Source: Sphingobacterium chuzhouense
GTDB lineage: Bacteria; Bacteroidota; Bacteroidia; Sphingobacteriales; Sphingobacteriaceae
Assembly (NCBI RefSeq): GCF_014692525.1
Contig: NZ_JACNYL010000004.1
Location: forward strand, 1 to 64,000
Reading direction: 5' to 3'
Length of the DNA stretch: 64,000 nucleotides
Part shown: piece by piece, positions 26,062-34,908 of the stretch
How the letters are laid out: every line of letters begins with the position of its first letter
Position numbering within the stretch: position 1 is the stretch's first letter
The notes under the pieces: model-generated
What the model saw: the letters and a program-made list of their open reading frames with translations, nothing else
What the model was told of the DNA's origin: nothing
Database searches by the model: none
Position numbers and translations under genes: made by a program

Positions 26062-26961
26062 ATGAAAACATTAAAATTATTAGGACTTTTTCTTTTAGCG
26101 TCGGGAATCGTCACAGCGCAATCACCGATCAAAATCAAGGATAGCGAAACCAGACATGGTCCAGAGCGAGGATCTTTACTTATCATTGGCGGAAGTGTAG
26201 GTGATACGCCGTCTATTTGGAACAAATTTGTTGAATTGGCCGGAGGTAAGGAAAAAGCTAAAGTTGTTGTGGTAACAGCAGCAGCTGGAGATTCTTCCGC
26301 ATGGGATCAACGACATGTTGATCAAATCCAGAAGATCACCGGTATTGCACAAATCCAGTTGTTACATACGGCATCTTTTGAGGAAGCAAATACAGAGCAG
26401 TTTGTAGCACCACTTCGAAAGGCTACGGGTGTATATTTTATTGGGGGCAGGCAGTGGCGTATAGCGGATTACTATTTGAATACGTTAGCACACCAAGCAT
26501 TCTTGGATGTACTCGACCGCGGAGGGATATTAGCAGGTAGCTCTGCCGGGGCGAGTATCCAAGGTTCCTTTCTATGGCGTGGCGACACGAGTGGCTCGAA
26601 TATGCTTATCGGCGATCATACCCAAGGATTAAGCTTTTTAAAAAATTCTGTTATTGATCAACATTTATTGAAAAGAAACCGGCAGTTTGATCTGGTCGAT
26701 ATCGTAAAACATACACCTTCTCTCATAGGCATTGGTTTGGACGAGGCAACAGCAATTTGGGTTCGCAAAGATACAGCAGAAGTCATAGGAAACTCGTACG
26801 TAGCTATTTATGATCAAGAAACCATTCTAGGTAAAAAAACTGGCGGTCCCTTCTTTTTCTTGAGTCATGGGCAAAAATATGATCTTAAAAACCGAACGGT
26901 GATAAGAGAGTCTTCTCGAAGAGAAAGAGAAGGGTCTCTCGTTAGCACAGCGGCGCATTAG
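26062..26961 (+). CDS. Secreted cyanophycinase-like peptidase (family S51)
   Basis: Serine peptidase of the S51 family, whose members act on cyanophycin or on Asp-type peptides. An N-terminal signal peptide ends at about residue 20 (GIVTAQ), so it is exported. The catalytic Ser lies in GGILAGSSAGASIQGS (Ser161 in the G-x-S-A-G-A motif), with the supporting motifs LLIIGGS, VVVTAAAGDSS and YFIGGRQ; the last is usually GGNQ or GGDQ in relatives. The family's C-terminal GIGLDEATAIWV is present. Its place between susD and the DoxX-like genes suggests that it trims an imported peptide or amide-linked substrate in the periplasm. A substrate other than cyanophycin is likely; this is inference. Confidence 0.88.
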   Translation: MKTLKLLGLFLLASGIVTAQSPIKIKDSETRHGPERGSLLIIGGSVGDTPSIWNKFVELAGGKEKAKVVVVTAAAGDSSAWDQRHVDQIQKITGIAQIQLLHTASFEEANTEQFVAPLRKATGVYFIGGRQWRIADYYLNTLAHQAFLDVLDRGGILAGSSAGASIQGSFLWRGDTSGSNMLIGDHTQGLSFLKNSVIDQHLLKRNRQFDLVDIVKHTPSLIGIGLDEATAIWVRKDTAEVIGNSYVAIYDQETILGKKTGGPFFFLSHGQKYDLKNRTVIRESSRREREGSLVSTAAH

Positions 26962-26984
26962 ATTATCAATTTAAAAAAGAAATC

Positions 26985-28367
26985 ATGGCAACTTCATTAA
27001 ACATAGGCTCAAAAGGGTACTGGAAAGCTTACGAAAAGGGAATATTCCGCTTCGTTTTTATCTATTTTATACTTCAGGCCGTGCCGTTGGATTGGAAGTA
27101 TTTCAAGAATCTGTTTTCAGTCAATTGGCTGAACCCGACATTTGCTGATTTTTTTAACGTCAGTAGATACACACCTCAATTTTTTTTCCAACATACTTCG
27201 GCTGATTTTTGGGGAGTGAGCACTCTTGCAGACTGGTTCGTGCTTCTTATAATAGCGGGAGTATTATCTCTAGTGTGGCATTTTTTTGAAAATAGAAAGC
27301 AGATACAGCTGAATTATCCTGATTTATATTATATACTAAGAACGGTGCTACGCTATCGGTTAGCACTGGGAGTCATCGCCTATGGATTGATCAAGTTTTT
27401 CCCAATTCAGGCTCCCTATCCCACATTAAGTAATTTCAATACGGATTATGGGGATCTCTCGGCATGGAAAATTTTTTCACTCACTTTGGGGGTCGCACCT
27501 AAATTTGAATCGGTATTAGGTGGATTGGAAATTTTGGCGGGCTTATTACTATTGTATCGTGGAACTACCGCTATAGGGGCATTTATTGTCCTTATTTTCC
27601 ATGGAAATGTCTTTTTGTCTAATTTGGCATACGAAGGAGGAGAAACGATTTATAGTTTATATTTACTCCATATCGCTGCCTTTATATTGTTGTATGATGC
27701 TAAACGTATAATCGATCTGTTCTCGTTTAACAGACCTGCTCAACTTAATTTGTACAGACCCGTTTACAAGTACGATTGGCAGTATAAAGCGAGAATCGGG
27801 TTAAAATCAGCATTTATTTTGATCTTCATTTTTGTATTTGGTTACAAAACATATGCAGCGCATAAGCAGGGAGCGGTTCAATACCCTGCTAAACCCGGCT
27901 TAACGGGTGCCGAAGGGCTTTACGATGTCTACGAATTTAGCCGAAATGGACACATCCATCCTTATTCAAAAACCGACAGTTTGCGTTGGCAGGATGTCGT
28001 TTTTGAAAAATGGAGTACCTTGAGCATAAGGTCCACACAGAAAATCAAACCTTGGCTCGGTGGTATCGAAGCTTTTTATAAACAGGACAAAGACCGGATA
28101 TTTGAACTTTCAGGATCCACAACCAGACATTTTTATCATTATCGTATTGATTCTGCTTCTAACACAATTAATCTCGAGAATAAGAACCCACATTACTTAA
28201 ATGATAGGTTTAAACTTCAGTTCGAACGCCCTAACGAGAATACGATACGATTCTTTGGAGTGGATGCCGAAGGAGACTCGTTGCAGGTGGTACTCCATCG
28301 TATAGATAAAAAATATTTGTATGAGGAAGCAAAAAAAGCCGGTCGTAGAGGAGGATTAATATTATAG
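26985..28367 (+). CDS. DoxX-like membrane protein with C-terminal soluble domain (type 1)
   Basis: An integral membrane protein with roughly six or seven hydrophobic segments in the first 290 residues, followed by a soluble beta-rich domain of about 165 residues. The block KFFPIQAPYPTLSNFNTDYGD resembles DoxX/DoxD-like quinone-linked proteins, and it recurs in the three paralogues of the island. The soluble domain begins PAKPGLTGAEGLYDVYEF and carries WQDVVFEKWSTLSIRS; it looks lipocalin-like and may lie in the periplasm. The closest relative in the window is the product at 34909. DoxD subunits of archaea take part in thiosulfate oxidation to quinone, which would suit a sulfur-oxidation context; the actual function is unknown. 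Confidence 0.7.
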   Translation: MATSLNIGSKGYWKAYEKGIFRFVFIYFILQAVPLDWKYFKNLFSVNWLNPTFADFFNVSRYTPQFFFQHTSADFWGVSTLADWFVLLIIAGVLSLVWHFFENRKQIQLNYPDLYYILRTVLRYRLALGVIAYGLIKFFPIQAPYPTLSNFNTDYGDLSAWKIFSLTLGVAPKFESVLGGLEILAGLLLLYRGTTAIGAFIVLIFHGNVFLSNLAYEGGETIYSLYLLHIAAFILLYDAKRIIDLFSFNRPAQLNLYRPVYKYDWQYKARIGLKSAFILIFIFVFGYKTYAAHKQGAVQYPAKPGLTGAEGLYDVYEFSRNGHIHPYSKTDSLRWQDVVFEKWSTLSIRSTQKIKPWLGGIEAFYKQDKDRIFELSGSTTRHFYHYRIDSASNTINLENKNPHYLNDRFKLQFERPNENTIRFFGVDAEGDSLQVVLHRIDKKYLYEEAKKAGRRGGLIL

Positions 28368-28391
28368 TTTTTCAATATTAAATTTAGCATC

Positions 28392-30149
28392 ATGTCTAAC
28401 GAAAAATTAAATCAGCAAAAGGATGTTCGTGTTAATGATCAAGAGTCTGGAAATAGCAACTCCGTTACACAACAGCCTAAGCCCTGGACGTTATTTCAAA
28501 AAATCGCCTTTCGAATAGGCTTTATTTATATTGTTTTGTTGGTATTTCCAACGGGTATCTTTTCGATACCGCCAAACTTTAGCTGGTTTAGCCAATGGTT
28601 TAACTACGATTGGACAAACTTGCATTACCGAGACCTTTACAGTATAGCACGTTATAGCCCTTCGTTTCCCACAGTGAGTCGTTGGCTAGATTTACCTCGT
28701 CTAGAGGGACATTCTATTTGGTTAGTACTGTTGGTAATATCTACCGTGTTAGGATTGGTCTGGACACTAATCGATCGTAAAACGAAGGAATACAATAAAC
28801 TTTATTATTGGTCCTTGGTATTTGCAAGGTTCCGTGCAGGAATCGGTATTATCGGATTCGGTTTTACAAAGGTATTGCCTGTACAAATGCCATACCCTTC
28901 CGAAGGTCTACTGAATACGGATTTTGGCGATTTTACCGGTCAAAAGATCTACTGGCTGTCTATCGGTATCGTACCTTGGTATCAGGTCTTTACCGGTATT
29001 GTGGAACTGACTGCCGGAACGTTGTTGTTTTTTAGACAAACTACCGTGTACGGGGCAGCCCTATTGTTTACCGCATTGGGTAGCATCACGATTGTAAACC
29101 ATGTCTATGATGGAGGAGTACAGGGCTATGCTTTCTATTTTGTACTTCTAGGGTTATACATATTTGGTTATTACATACCCCGGATATATCAGTTTTTTAT
29201 CCTTCAGAAATATACGGTGCCTGTAGATTATTGGCCTGTATTTAAAAAGAAATGGGAGAAAGGTATCCGAATTGGGTTGAAAACAGGAGTAATCGCGCTA
29301 TTTCTCGGTGTATTCTTTTATTTACAATTGAAAAATTTTCTATATGATCCATATAAACAGCCGTCCACCCCAGGAGTTAAGGAACTGAGAGGATATTATG
29401 ATGTAACTACCTTTAAGATTAATGGTGAGGAGATTCCATATAATCCATTGGACACTGTAAGATGGCAGGAGGCCACTTTCGAAAAATGGAGCACGCTTAC
29501 GTTCAAGGTTAATAAGCCCACACGTTTGGATTTGTCTAATGGAGGAGGAAGTCCAATAAGAGATATTGATCGTACTTTTGAAATTGCAGGCACAGGCGGT
29601 GGGCAGCGGGTGTTCCATTATTACGTGGACACAGTTGATCAACGGCTATATTTACAGGATAAAATACGAACTGGGGGAGTATTGGAAAGAGGAGAAGGAG
29701 AACAGCAATCTCCAAGCGGACGGCGGGGAGAGCAAAGACAACAAGATAATCAAGATTTGGCGAAAGAGAACGGTTCAAGCGCAACTCGGGATACATTAGA
29801 GACGAGATTAGCTGGAAACAATAGAAAAAATCATGGCTTTCGCAATCGTGCCGAATCTGATCCTCTTGGTCCGAATTGGATTAGTGAAGTGGTCAAACAA
29901 CGTATAGGAGATGAAAATCTTTTTATAGATCCGCGCGGAGCTACAGGACGCAGAACCAAGGAATTTGCTCGTCAAGAACGTCCATCCAATCGGAACAAAA
30001 TGATTTTAAATTATAGCACAACCGATGGTAATACCATCATACTTTCCGGGATTAATGAGAACAGAGATTCGCTTTATATTGTTCTGAATCGTGTGCATCG
30101 TGATTATTTGCTAAGTAGAAGTACATTAGATGCAGGGAAGTACGATTAA
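28392..30149 (+). CDS. DoxX-like membrane protein with C-terminal soluble domain (type 2)
   Basis: A 585-residue paralogue of the preceding membrane protein, with the shared block FTKVLPVQMPYPSEGLLNTD, a hydrophobic N-terminal half and a soluble C-terminal domain starting YDPYKQPSTPGVKELRGYYDV. The C-terminal domain has WQEATFEKWSTLTFKV and a Gly-rich RLDLSNGGGSP. A charged low-complexity stretch of about 60 residues rich in Gln, Glu, Arg and Gly (about residues 430-490) is inserted in this domain and is different in the otherwise close paralogue at 36261. It has a short polar N-terminal extension before the first membrane segment. Type 1 and type 2 genes always come as an adjacent pair here, hinting at a heterodimer. 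Last gene of operon 1. Confidence 0.68.
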   Translation: MSNEKLNQQKDVRVNDQESGNSNSVTQQPKPWTLFQKIAFRIGFIYIVLLVFPTGIFSIPPNFSWFSQWFNYDWTNLHYRDLYSIARYSPSFPTVSRWLDLPRLEGHSIWLVLLVISTVLGLVWTLIDRKTKEYNKLYYWSLVFARFRAGIGIIGFGFTKVLPVQMPYPSEGLLNTDFGDFTGQKIYWLSIGIVPWYQVFTGIVELTAGTLLFFRQTTVYGAALLFTALGSITIVNHVYDGGVQGYAFYFVLLGLYIFGYYIPRIYQFFILQKYTVPVDYWPVFKKKWEKGIRIGLKTGVIALFLGVFFYLQLKNFLYDPYKQPSTPGVKELRGYYDVTTFKINGEEIPYNPLDTVRWQEATFEKWSTLTFKVNKPTRLDLSNGGGSPIRDIDRTFEIAGTGGGQRVFHYYVDTVDQRLYLQDKIRTGGVLERGEGEQQSPSGRRGEQRQQDNQDLAKENGSSATRDTLETRLAGNNRKNHGFRNRAESDPLGPNWISEVVKQRIGDENLFIDPRGATGRRTKEFARQERPSNRNKMILNYSTTDGNTIILSGINENRDSLYIVLNRVHRDYLLSRSTLDAGKYD

Positions 30150-30190
30150 AGGTTTTGTATTGAGGTACCAGCGGGGGTAATTAAAAATAT

Positions 30191-30227
30191 TTTCATAAAG
30201 TCTACTATTTTAGTAGTCTTTATGAAA
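30191..30227. promoter_or_regulatory. Palindromic operator candidate of island operon 2
   Basis: Arms of 16 bases (30191-30206 and 30212-30227) with core TCTACT-N5-AGTAGT pair with a single mismatch. The right half-site begins 24 bases before the -7 box; in the sister promoter at 18248 the distance is 23. A palindrome kept at the same position in two promoters whose other upstream sequence differs is a good candidate binding site for a shared regulator. Confidence 0.72.
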
Positions 30228-30235
30228 AATGTTTT

Positions 30236-30243
30236 TATATTTG
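30236..30243 (+). promoter_or_regulatory. -7 promoter box of island operon 2
   Basis: TATATTTG within GTTTTTATATTTG, the same 13 bases as before operon 1. No strong terminator lies between the end of operon 1 and this promoter, so some read-through is possible. Confidence 0.75.
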
Positions 30244-30245
30244 CA

Positions 30246-30276
30246 CTGTTCGTTTCGATTGGCGTTGGCACGACAG
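30246..30276 (+). other. Conserved-loop hairpin A, leader of operon 2
   Basis: CTG-T-TCGT and ACGA-CAG form a stem with one bulged base around a loop containing TCGATTGGCGTTGGC. The loop differs by one base from that in the operon 1 leader (CGATTG for CAATTG). It sits at the predicted 5' end of the transcript and ends 21 bases before the leader ORF. Confidence 0.65.
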
Positions 30277-30297
30277 TATTTAAAAATTAAACAGAAT

Positions 30298-30399
30298 ATG
30301 AAAACTTTCTACCAGACCCTACTTTTTTCTCTTCGCGCAATACGTGATTTTGTCAATCTTTATTGTCTTTCACTCCGAATGCGAATGTGCACTTGTTAA
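30298..30399 (+). CDS. Leader peptide 3 with YCL...RMRMC motif, 33 residues
   Basis: ATG 30298 to TAA 30399 encodes 33 residues. Residues 17-31 (DFVNLYCLSLRMRMC) match leader peptide 1 at 13 of 15 positions, and the peptide then ends TC. Cys23, Cys31 and Cys33 together with Met28 and Met30 make a sulfur amino acid cluster next to the stop codon. It precedes an inverted repeat and the susC gene at 30520. The conserved C-terminus against a variable N-terminus is the best evidence that the frame is translated. Confidence 0.62.
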   Translation: MKTFYQTLLFSLRAIRDFVNLYCLSLRMRMCTC

Positions 30400-30400
30400 T

Positions 30401-30448
30401 TTTCCTCTCTAAATAAAAAGCAAAAAGGGAAGTTAATACCTCCCTTTT
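30401..30448 (+). promoter_or_regulatory. Attenuator-like hairpin after leader peptide 3
   Basis: AAAAGGGA-A-GT (30423-30433) pairs with AC-C-TCCCTTTT (30438-30448), a 10-bp stem with one mismatch, followed by GATTTAAT. TTTCCT at 30401-30406, right after the leader stop, can pair with GGGAAG (30427-30432) using two G-U pairs; this competing fold is weaker than in the operon 1 leader. Confidence 0.5.
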
Positions 30449-30465
30449 GATTTAATAAGCAAATA

Positions 30466-30492
30466 ACAAGTTCAATTGGCGTTGGCACTTGT
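30466..30492 (+). other. Conserved-loop hairpin B before susC of operon 2
   Basis: ACAAGT and ACTTGT enclose TCAATTGGCGTTGGC, identical in stem and loop to the element at 18479. It ends 27 bases before the susC start at 30520. Confidence 0.65.
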
Positions 30493-30519
30493 CAGTATTC
30501 ACTATCAAACACGCAAACT

Positions 30520-33500
30520 ATGAGATATTGTGGAGTATTCCGATACTCGCTTTCTGTTTTTTTAATTTGGGCTTCTGTTATAACAGTGTGGGCACAAGAA
30601 ACAAAACCTATTATTAATGCTTCCCTTGTCGGGAGCGTTATTGATGCAACAACAAAAGACCCCATCGAGGGTGCCACCGTACAATTGGAAGCTGTCACGC
30701 ACAGCGTGAAAACCGATCGAAATGGAAGATTTTCCTTTGTAACAGGTCAAAAATTACCTTTTAGACTTACAGTCACATCAGTAGGCTACCGAACGCAAAA
30801 TCTTGTCATTGAAAAATCATCGACTGTCATCGAGTTAAATCGATCTACGGAAGATCTGGATGAAGTTGTCGTCGTAGGGTATACCACGATAGCCAAAAAG
30901 AATCTCATTGGTGCCGTAGACCGGGTATCTCAACAAGCTGTTAAAGATATTCCCACAGGAAGTTTTGACGCACAGCTGCAAGGTAAAGTTGCGGGTATGC
31001 AAGTCGCGGCTAGTACAGGGATTCCCGGGGAAGCATTACACGTCCGTCTGCGAGGAGCGACCTCTATTAATGCAGATAATAATCCCTTATATGTTATTGA
31101 CGGTGTTTTTCTGAATTCAGAAAGCCTTCAAACCATCAATACAGGAGGTAAAGCGACTTCTCCCATAGCCGACTTGAGCCCTTCTGATATTGAATATGTC
31201 GAAGTGCTGAAAGATGCTGAGGCAACAGCCTTATACGGATCAAGAGGCGCAAACGGGGTTATTTTGATTACGACGAAGCGAGGGAAAAATTCGCAATCGG
31301 CAAAGATTGATGTCAACCTTTATTCTGGAAGAGGAAAAGCCGCCAAATTGTGGGAATTAACTACCGGACCTGAACACGCTGAATTAGTGAACGAGTATTT
31401 TAGAAATATTGGTCAGGCTGAACCATTTAGACCCGTTGCAGACGGGGGGAGAGGGCTACCTTCTGAACAGCAAACATACGACAGATTGGCGGAGGCATTC
31501 CGGACGGCAGGAGTTCATAACGTAGATTTATCTGTATATGGAGGTAGTGAGAATACAGCTTATTATTTAAGCGCAGGGTATAATAAGCAAGAGTCTATAT
31601 TGAAGCCAATCTCCTTTGACCGGGCAAATTTTCGTTTTAATTTAGACCAAAAGGTAAACAATAATCTGAAAATAGGTTCGAGTAATGGTATTTCGAGAAC
31701 GGGTCGCAACCAAGGTCGGGCAGGGGATGGTCCTCAAGGAGGTATTCTGCAGGCGGCATTGCATACACCGACGTATCTATCGCCCTACAATGAAGAAGGT
31801 GTCCTGGTTGGCAGAGCTGGATTTGATAATTTAACCTTGTTATTAGATAATTATGATGTCGGGTCGACAAGTTTGCGCTACATTGGAAATGTTTATGGTG
31901 AATACCAGATTACACCGGCTTTGAAATTTCGTTCGACATTTAGTGTGGATTATAATAATTACAATGAGCACGAGTACTGGAATAAATTGCTGATTGCCGG
32001 AAGTGGTGCTAACGGATTAGCAACTTCTGCAATTTCTCAATCGACAACATGGATCAACGAGCAAACATTAACATACAGGAAAAGATTAGATGCTCGACAT
32101 ACTATCGGTGCATTATTAGGTAACACGTTACAGGGAAGTTATTTTTCCCTAACATCGGCAGAAGGTCGGGGCTTCGCAACGGATGACTTTACACTCATCA
32201 ATACCGCTGCCACGACAACAAGTAACCAAGATTGGGACCAATATAAGTTGGCTTCTTTTTTCGGCAGAGTGGATTATGCGTTTGAAGATAAATATCTATT
32301 GGATTTTTCACTACGTGCAGACGGATCTTCAAAATTCAATAAAGGATATCAATGGGGGTACTTTCCGGCAATCGGTGTTGCTTGGCGTTTAAGTAAAGAA
32401 AGCTTTTTACAGGATGTTGCCTTCTTGGATGACTTAAAATTAAAAACCAGTTATGGTCTGACCGGTAATCAGAATGGTATCAATTCCTTTGCTTCACGGC
32501 AATTGTGGTCCGGAGTAGGGTCGTCTTATCGAGGAGTTGCAGGTATTTTTCCCGAGCAACTAGCCAATCAGGAGCTTAGCTGGGAAACTACATCACAGTT
32601 TAACCTAGGTTTAGACGCCGCCTTATTAAATAACAGATTGACTACGTCCTTAAACTATTATTATAAATATACGACCGACGGTTTATTGACCGAAGTGTTG
32701 CCCGGAACAACAGGTTTTAGCAGTTTTACGAACAACGCTGTGGAGATTAGCAATAAAGGGTTTGAGTTGAGCATTAGTTCGTTGAATATCAATAGCGATG
32801 TTTTCTCTTGGAATACCTCATTTAATATTGCCCGTAATATCAACAACATCGAAAAATTAGAAACGCCTCAAAATTATGGAAGTAGAGATCTCATCCAGTT
32901 TAGAGAGGGATTTCCAATGTATTCATTTTGGGTGTACAACCAATTATATGTAGACCCCCAGACAGGGGATGCTGTATACGAAGATGTGGACGGTAACGGT
33001 CGCATAACAACCGATGACAGACAAATTCTGGGCAGTATCTGGCCAGACTATTTTGGAGGTTTAAGTAACGATTTTTCCTATAAAAACTTTGATTTAAGCA
33101 CATTCTTTACGTTCTCAGTCGGCAACAAAATATATAATCATAATCGTTTTTTCGGGGAAGCCGGAGGAGCTAGGGATGCGGCGCGTATCATTTTTAAATC
33201 TAATCTGGATCGCTGGCAACAACCTGGAGATATCACAGATGTCCCACGTTCAGATGGGGTCAATAATAATAACTATAAAGATGGCGGCGGTAGATGGCTG
33301 GAAGATGGGTCCTATTTAAGATTTAGAACATTGAGTTTGGGGTATAATTTTACGGCGAAGAACCTAGGGAAATTGCCTTTGTCTAAGTTGAGGATATATG
33401 CTCAGGCAACCAACTTATTTACGATTACAAAATACACGGGGCTTGACCCCGAATCTGCAGCAAATAGTGCAGCAAATCAACAAGGGATTGATTTGGGAAC

Positions 33501-33549
33501 ACCACCACAGCCCAGAAGTTTTCAACTAGGTGTTAATTTAACTTTATAA
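30520..33549 (+). CDS. SusC/RagA family TonB-linked outer membrane protein
   Basis: TonB-dependent importer of operon 2, paired with the SusD protein encoded 7 bases downstream. Signal peptide to about residue 25 (TVWAQ), regulatory domain at about 35-108, plug with LDEVVVVGYTTIAKKNLIG, NADNNPLYVIDGVFLNS and VEVLKDAEATALYGSRGANGVILITT, then the barrel ending GVNLTL. No STN domain. The regulatory domain is nearer in sequence to that of the orphan receptor at 18534 (EGATVQLEAVTHSVKTDRNGR) than expected from the rest of the proteins. The length of 1009 residues is normal. Control is expected through the leader at 30246-30492. Confidence 0.95.
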   Translation: MRYCGVFRYSLSVFLIWASVITVWAQETKPIINASLVGSVIDATTKDPIEGATVQLEAVTHSVKTDRNGRFSFVTGQKLPFRLTVTSVGYRTQNLVIEKSSTVIELNRSTEDLDEVVVVGYTTIAKKNLIGAVDRVSQQAVKDIPTGSFDAQLQGKVAGMQVAASTGIPGEALHVRLRGATSINADNNPLYVIDGVFLNSESLQTINTGGKATSPIADLSPSDIEYVEVLKDAEATALYGSRGANGVILITTKRGKNSQSAKIDVNLYSGRGKAAKLWELTTGPEHAELVNEYFRNIGQAEPFRPVADGGRGLPSEQQTYDRLAEAFRTAGVHNVDLSVYGGSENTAYYLSAGYNKQESILKPISFDRANFRFNLDQKVNNNLKIGSSNGISRTGRNQGRAGDGPQGGILQAALHTPTYLSPYNEEGVLVGRAGFDNLTLLLDNYDVGSTSLRYIGNVYGEYQITPALKFRSTFSVDYNNYNEHEYWNKLLIAGSGANGLATSAISQSTTWINEQTLTYRKRLDARHTIGALLGNTLQGSYFSLTSAEGRGFATDDFTLINTAATTTSNQDWDQYKLASFFGRVDYAFEDKYLLDFSLRADGSSKFNKGYQWGYFPAIGVAWRLSKESFLQDVAFLDDLKLKTSYGLTGNQNGINSFASRQLWSGVGSSYRGVAGIFPEQLANQELSWETTSQFNLGLDAALLNNRLTTSLNYYYKYTTDGLLTEVLPGTTGFSSFTNNAVEISNKGFELSISSLNINSDVFSWNTSFNIARNINNIEKLETPQNYGSRDLIQFREGFPMYSFWVYNQLYVDPQTGDAVYEDVDGNGRITTDDRQILGSIWPDYFGGLSNDFSYKNFDLSTFFTFSVGNKIYNHNRFFGEAGGARDAARIIFKSNLDRWQQPGDITDVPRSDGVNNNNYKDGGGRWLEDGSYLRFRTLSLGYNFTAKNLGKLPLSKLRIYAQATNLFTITKYTGLDPESAANSAANQQGIDLGTPPQPRSFQLGVNLTL

Positions 33550-33556
33550 GAGAGTC

Positions 33557-34894
33557 ATGAGAACAAAATTTCTATATTTATTTTACATCGTCCTATTCAC
33601 GAGCTGCTCTTCGTTCTTAGAGGTAGACCCCAAGTCATCTATCTCAGGAGAAGGTATAATCAAAGATGAAACATCCGCGAACGCAGCGATTAGCGGGGTG
33701 TATGATGCACTAAGAAGTTACTATAGTGTAGATTATCAGTCCATCGCCTACTTGTCCGGGGATAACGTCCAATGGACAGGATCACAGTCGCAGGTGCAGG
33801 AGTTTATCAACAATATAGTCAATCCCGAGAATTCAACAATAGCATCTACATGGAACGGGATTTACACGACGATAAACCGAGCTAATAACGTAATTAATAC
33901 GCTAGACAATTATGAAGGAGATGGAATACCGGCTGCTGTAAAAGATAATGTGTTAGGACAAGCATATGCTATTCGCGGATTAGCCTATTTTGATTTAGTT
34001 CGTGTATGGGGTGGAGTTCCGTTAATAACAGAACCAACAGAGAAAGTAGGGGATAATATAGGAATAGAACGTAGTACAGTTGAACAGACGTATCAACAAG
34101 TGATCGATGATTTGAATCTAGCGGAAGATCTTTTACCTTCCGCAACCGATCGTTTTGCTTTTACCAAGAAAACGGTCTGGGCTTTAAAGGCTCGATACCA
34201 TTTGTATCAGAAGAATTGGGAAGAGGCGAGAGACTATGCAAAACTATTGATTGATGATCAATCCAATTATGAACTAATCGCTCCTTATTATTCATTCTTT
34301 AAAAATAACGTTACAGGAACTAGAGAATCTGTATTCGAACTATTTTACAGCGCCAATGAAGCAAATCCTCATAGAGCGCAATGGCAGCCGCAAACCAATG
34401 GTGGGACTAGGCAATGGGCGCCTAGTGAGGAACTGATCGCTTTATTGACAAATGCTAGTACAGCTGGTGCTCGCAGCCAGTTAATAGCAAGGGATAATCA
34501 AAATCGCTGGTATGGTGATTTATATTATAGAAGTACGGGCGCCGACCCCACTTATGTGATTCGTATCGCCGAGCTCTATCTTATCCGCGCTGAAGCTTAT
34601 GCTGAATTGGAAGAGTATGATCTGGCGGTCGATGACCTTAATAGCGTTAGAGAACGGGCTTTGCTTGTAGGCAGGTCATATACGACGAGCAAAACTGATG
34701 TTTTGCTGTGGATTGAGGATGAGCGTCGTTTGGAATTTGCGTTCGAAGCACACCGTTGGTTTGATTTGGTGCGAACAGGCCGTGCGCAACAGGTATTAGG
34801 TGTAACCGAGTCATTCCGATTATTGTTGCCAATTCCATATAGCCAGATACTGGCCGATCCAGCACTTAAACAAAACCCCAATTATTCATCATAA
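33557..34894 (+). CDS. SusD/RagB family nutrient-binding lipoprotein
   Basis: Partner of the SusC protein at 30520. Lipoprotein signal with Cys17 (VLFTSC) followed by SSFLEVDPKSSISGEGI. Internal helix VLGQAYAIRGLAYFDLVRVWGGVPLITEPTE and the C-terminal LWIEDERRLEFAFEAHRWFDLVRTGRAQQVLG with LLPIPYSQILADPALKQNPNY are classic SusD features. It is a paralogue of the protein at 24685 with nearly the same length (445 residues). In contrast to operon 1, no S51 peptidase gene follows; the DoxX-like pair comes next. Confidence 0.95.
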   Translation: MRTKFLYLFYIVLFTSCSSFLEVDPKSSISGEGIIKDETSANAAISGVYDALRSYYSVDYQSIAYLSGDNVQWTGSQSQVQEFINNIVNPENSTIASTWNGIYTTINRANNVINTLDNYEGDGIPAAVKDNVLGQAYAIRGLAYFDLVRVWGGVPLITEPTEKVGDNIGIERSTVEQTYQQVIDDLNLAEDLLPSATDRFAFTKKTVWALKARYHLYQKNWEEARDYAKLLIDDQSNYELIAPYYSFFKNNVTGTRESVFELFYSANEANPHRAQWQPQTNGGTRQWAPSEELIALLTNASTAGARSQLIARDNQNRWYGDLYYRSTGADPTYVIRIAELYLIRAEAYAELEEYDLAVDDLNSVRERALLVGRSYTTSKTDVLLWIEDERRLEFAFEAHRWFDLVRTGRAQQVLGVTESFRLLLPIPYSQILADPALKQNPNYSS

Positions 34895-34908
34895 ACTATT
34901 TACGCAAA

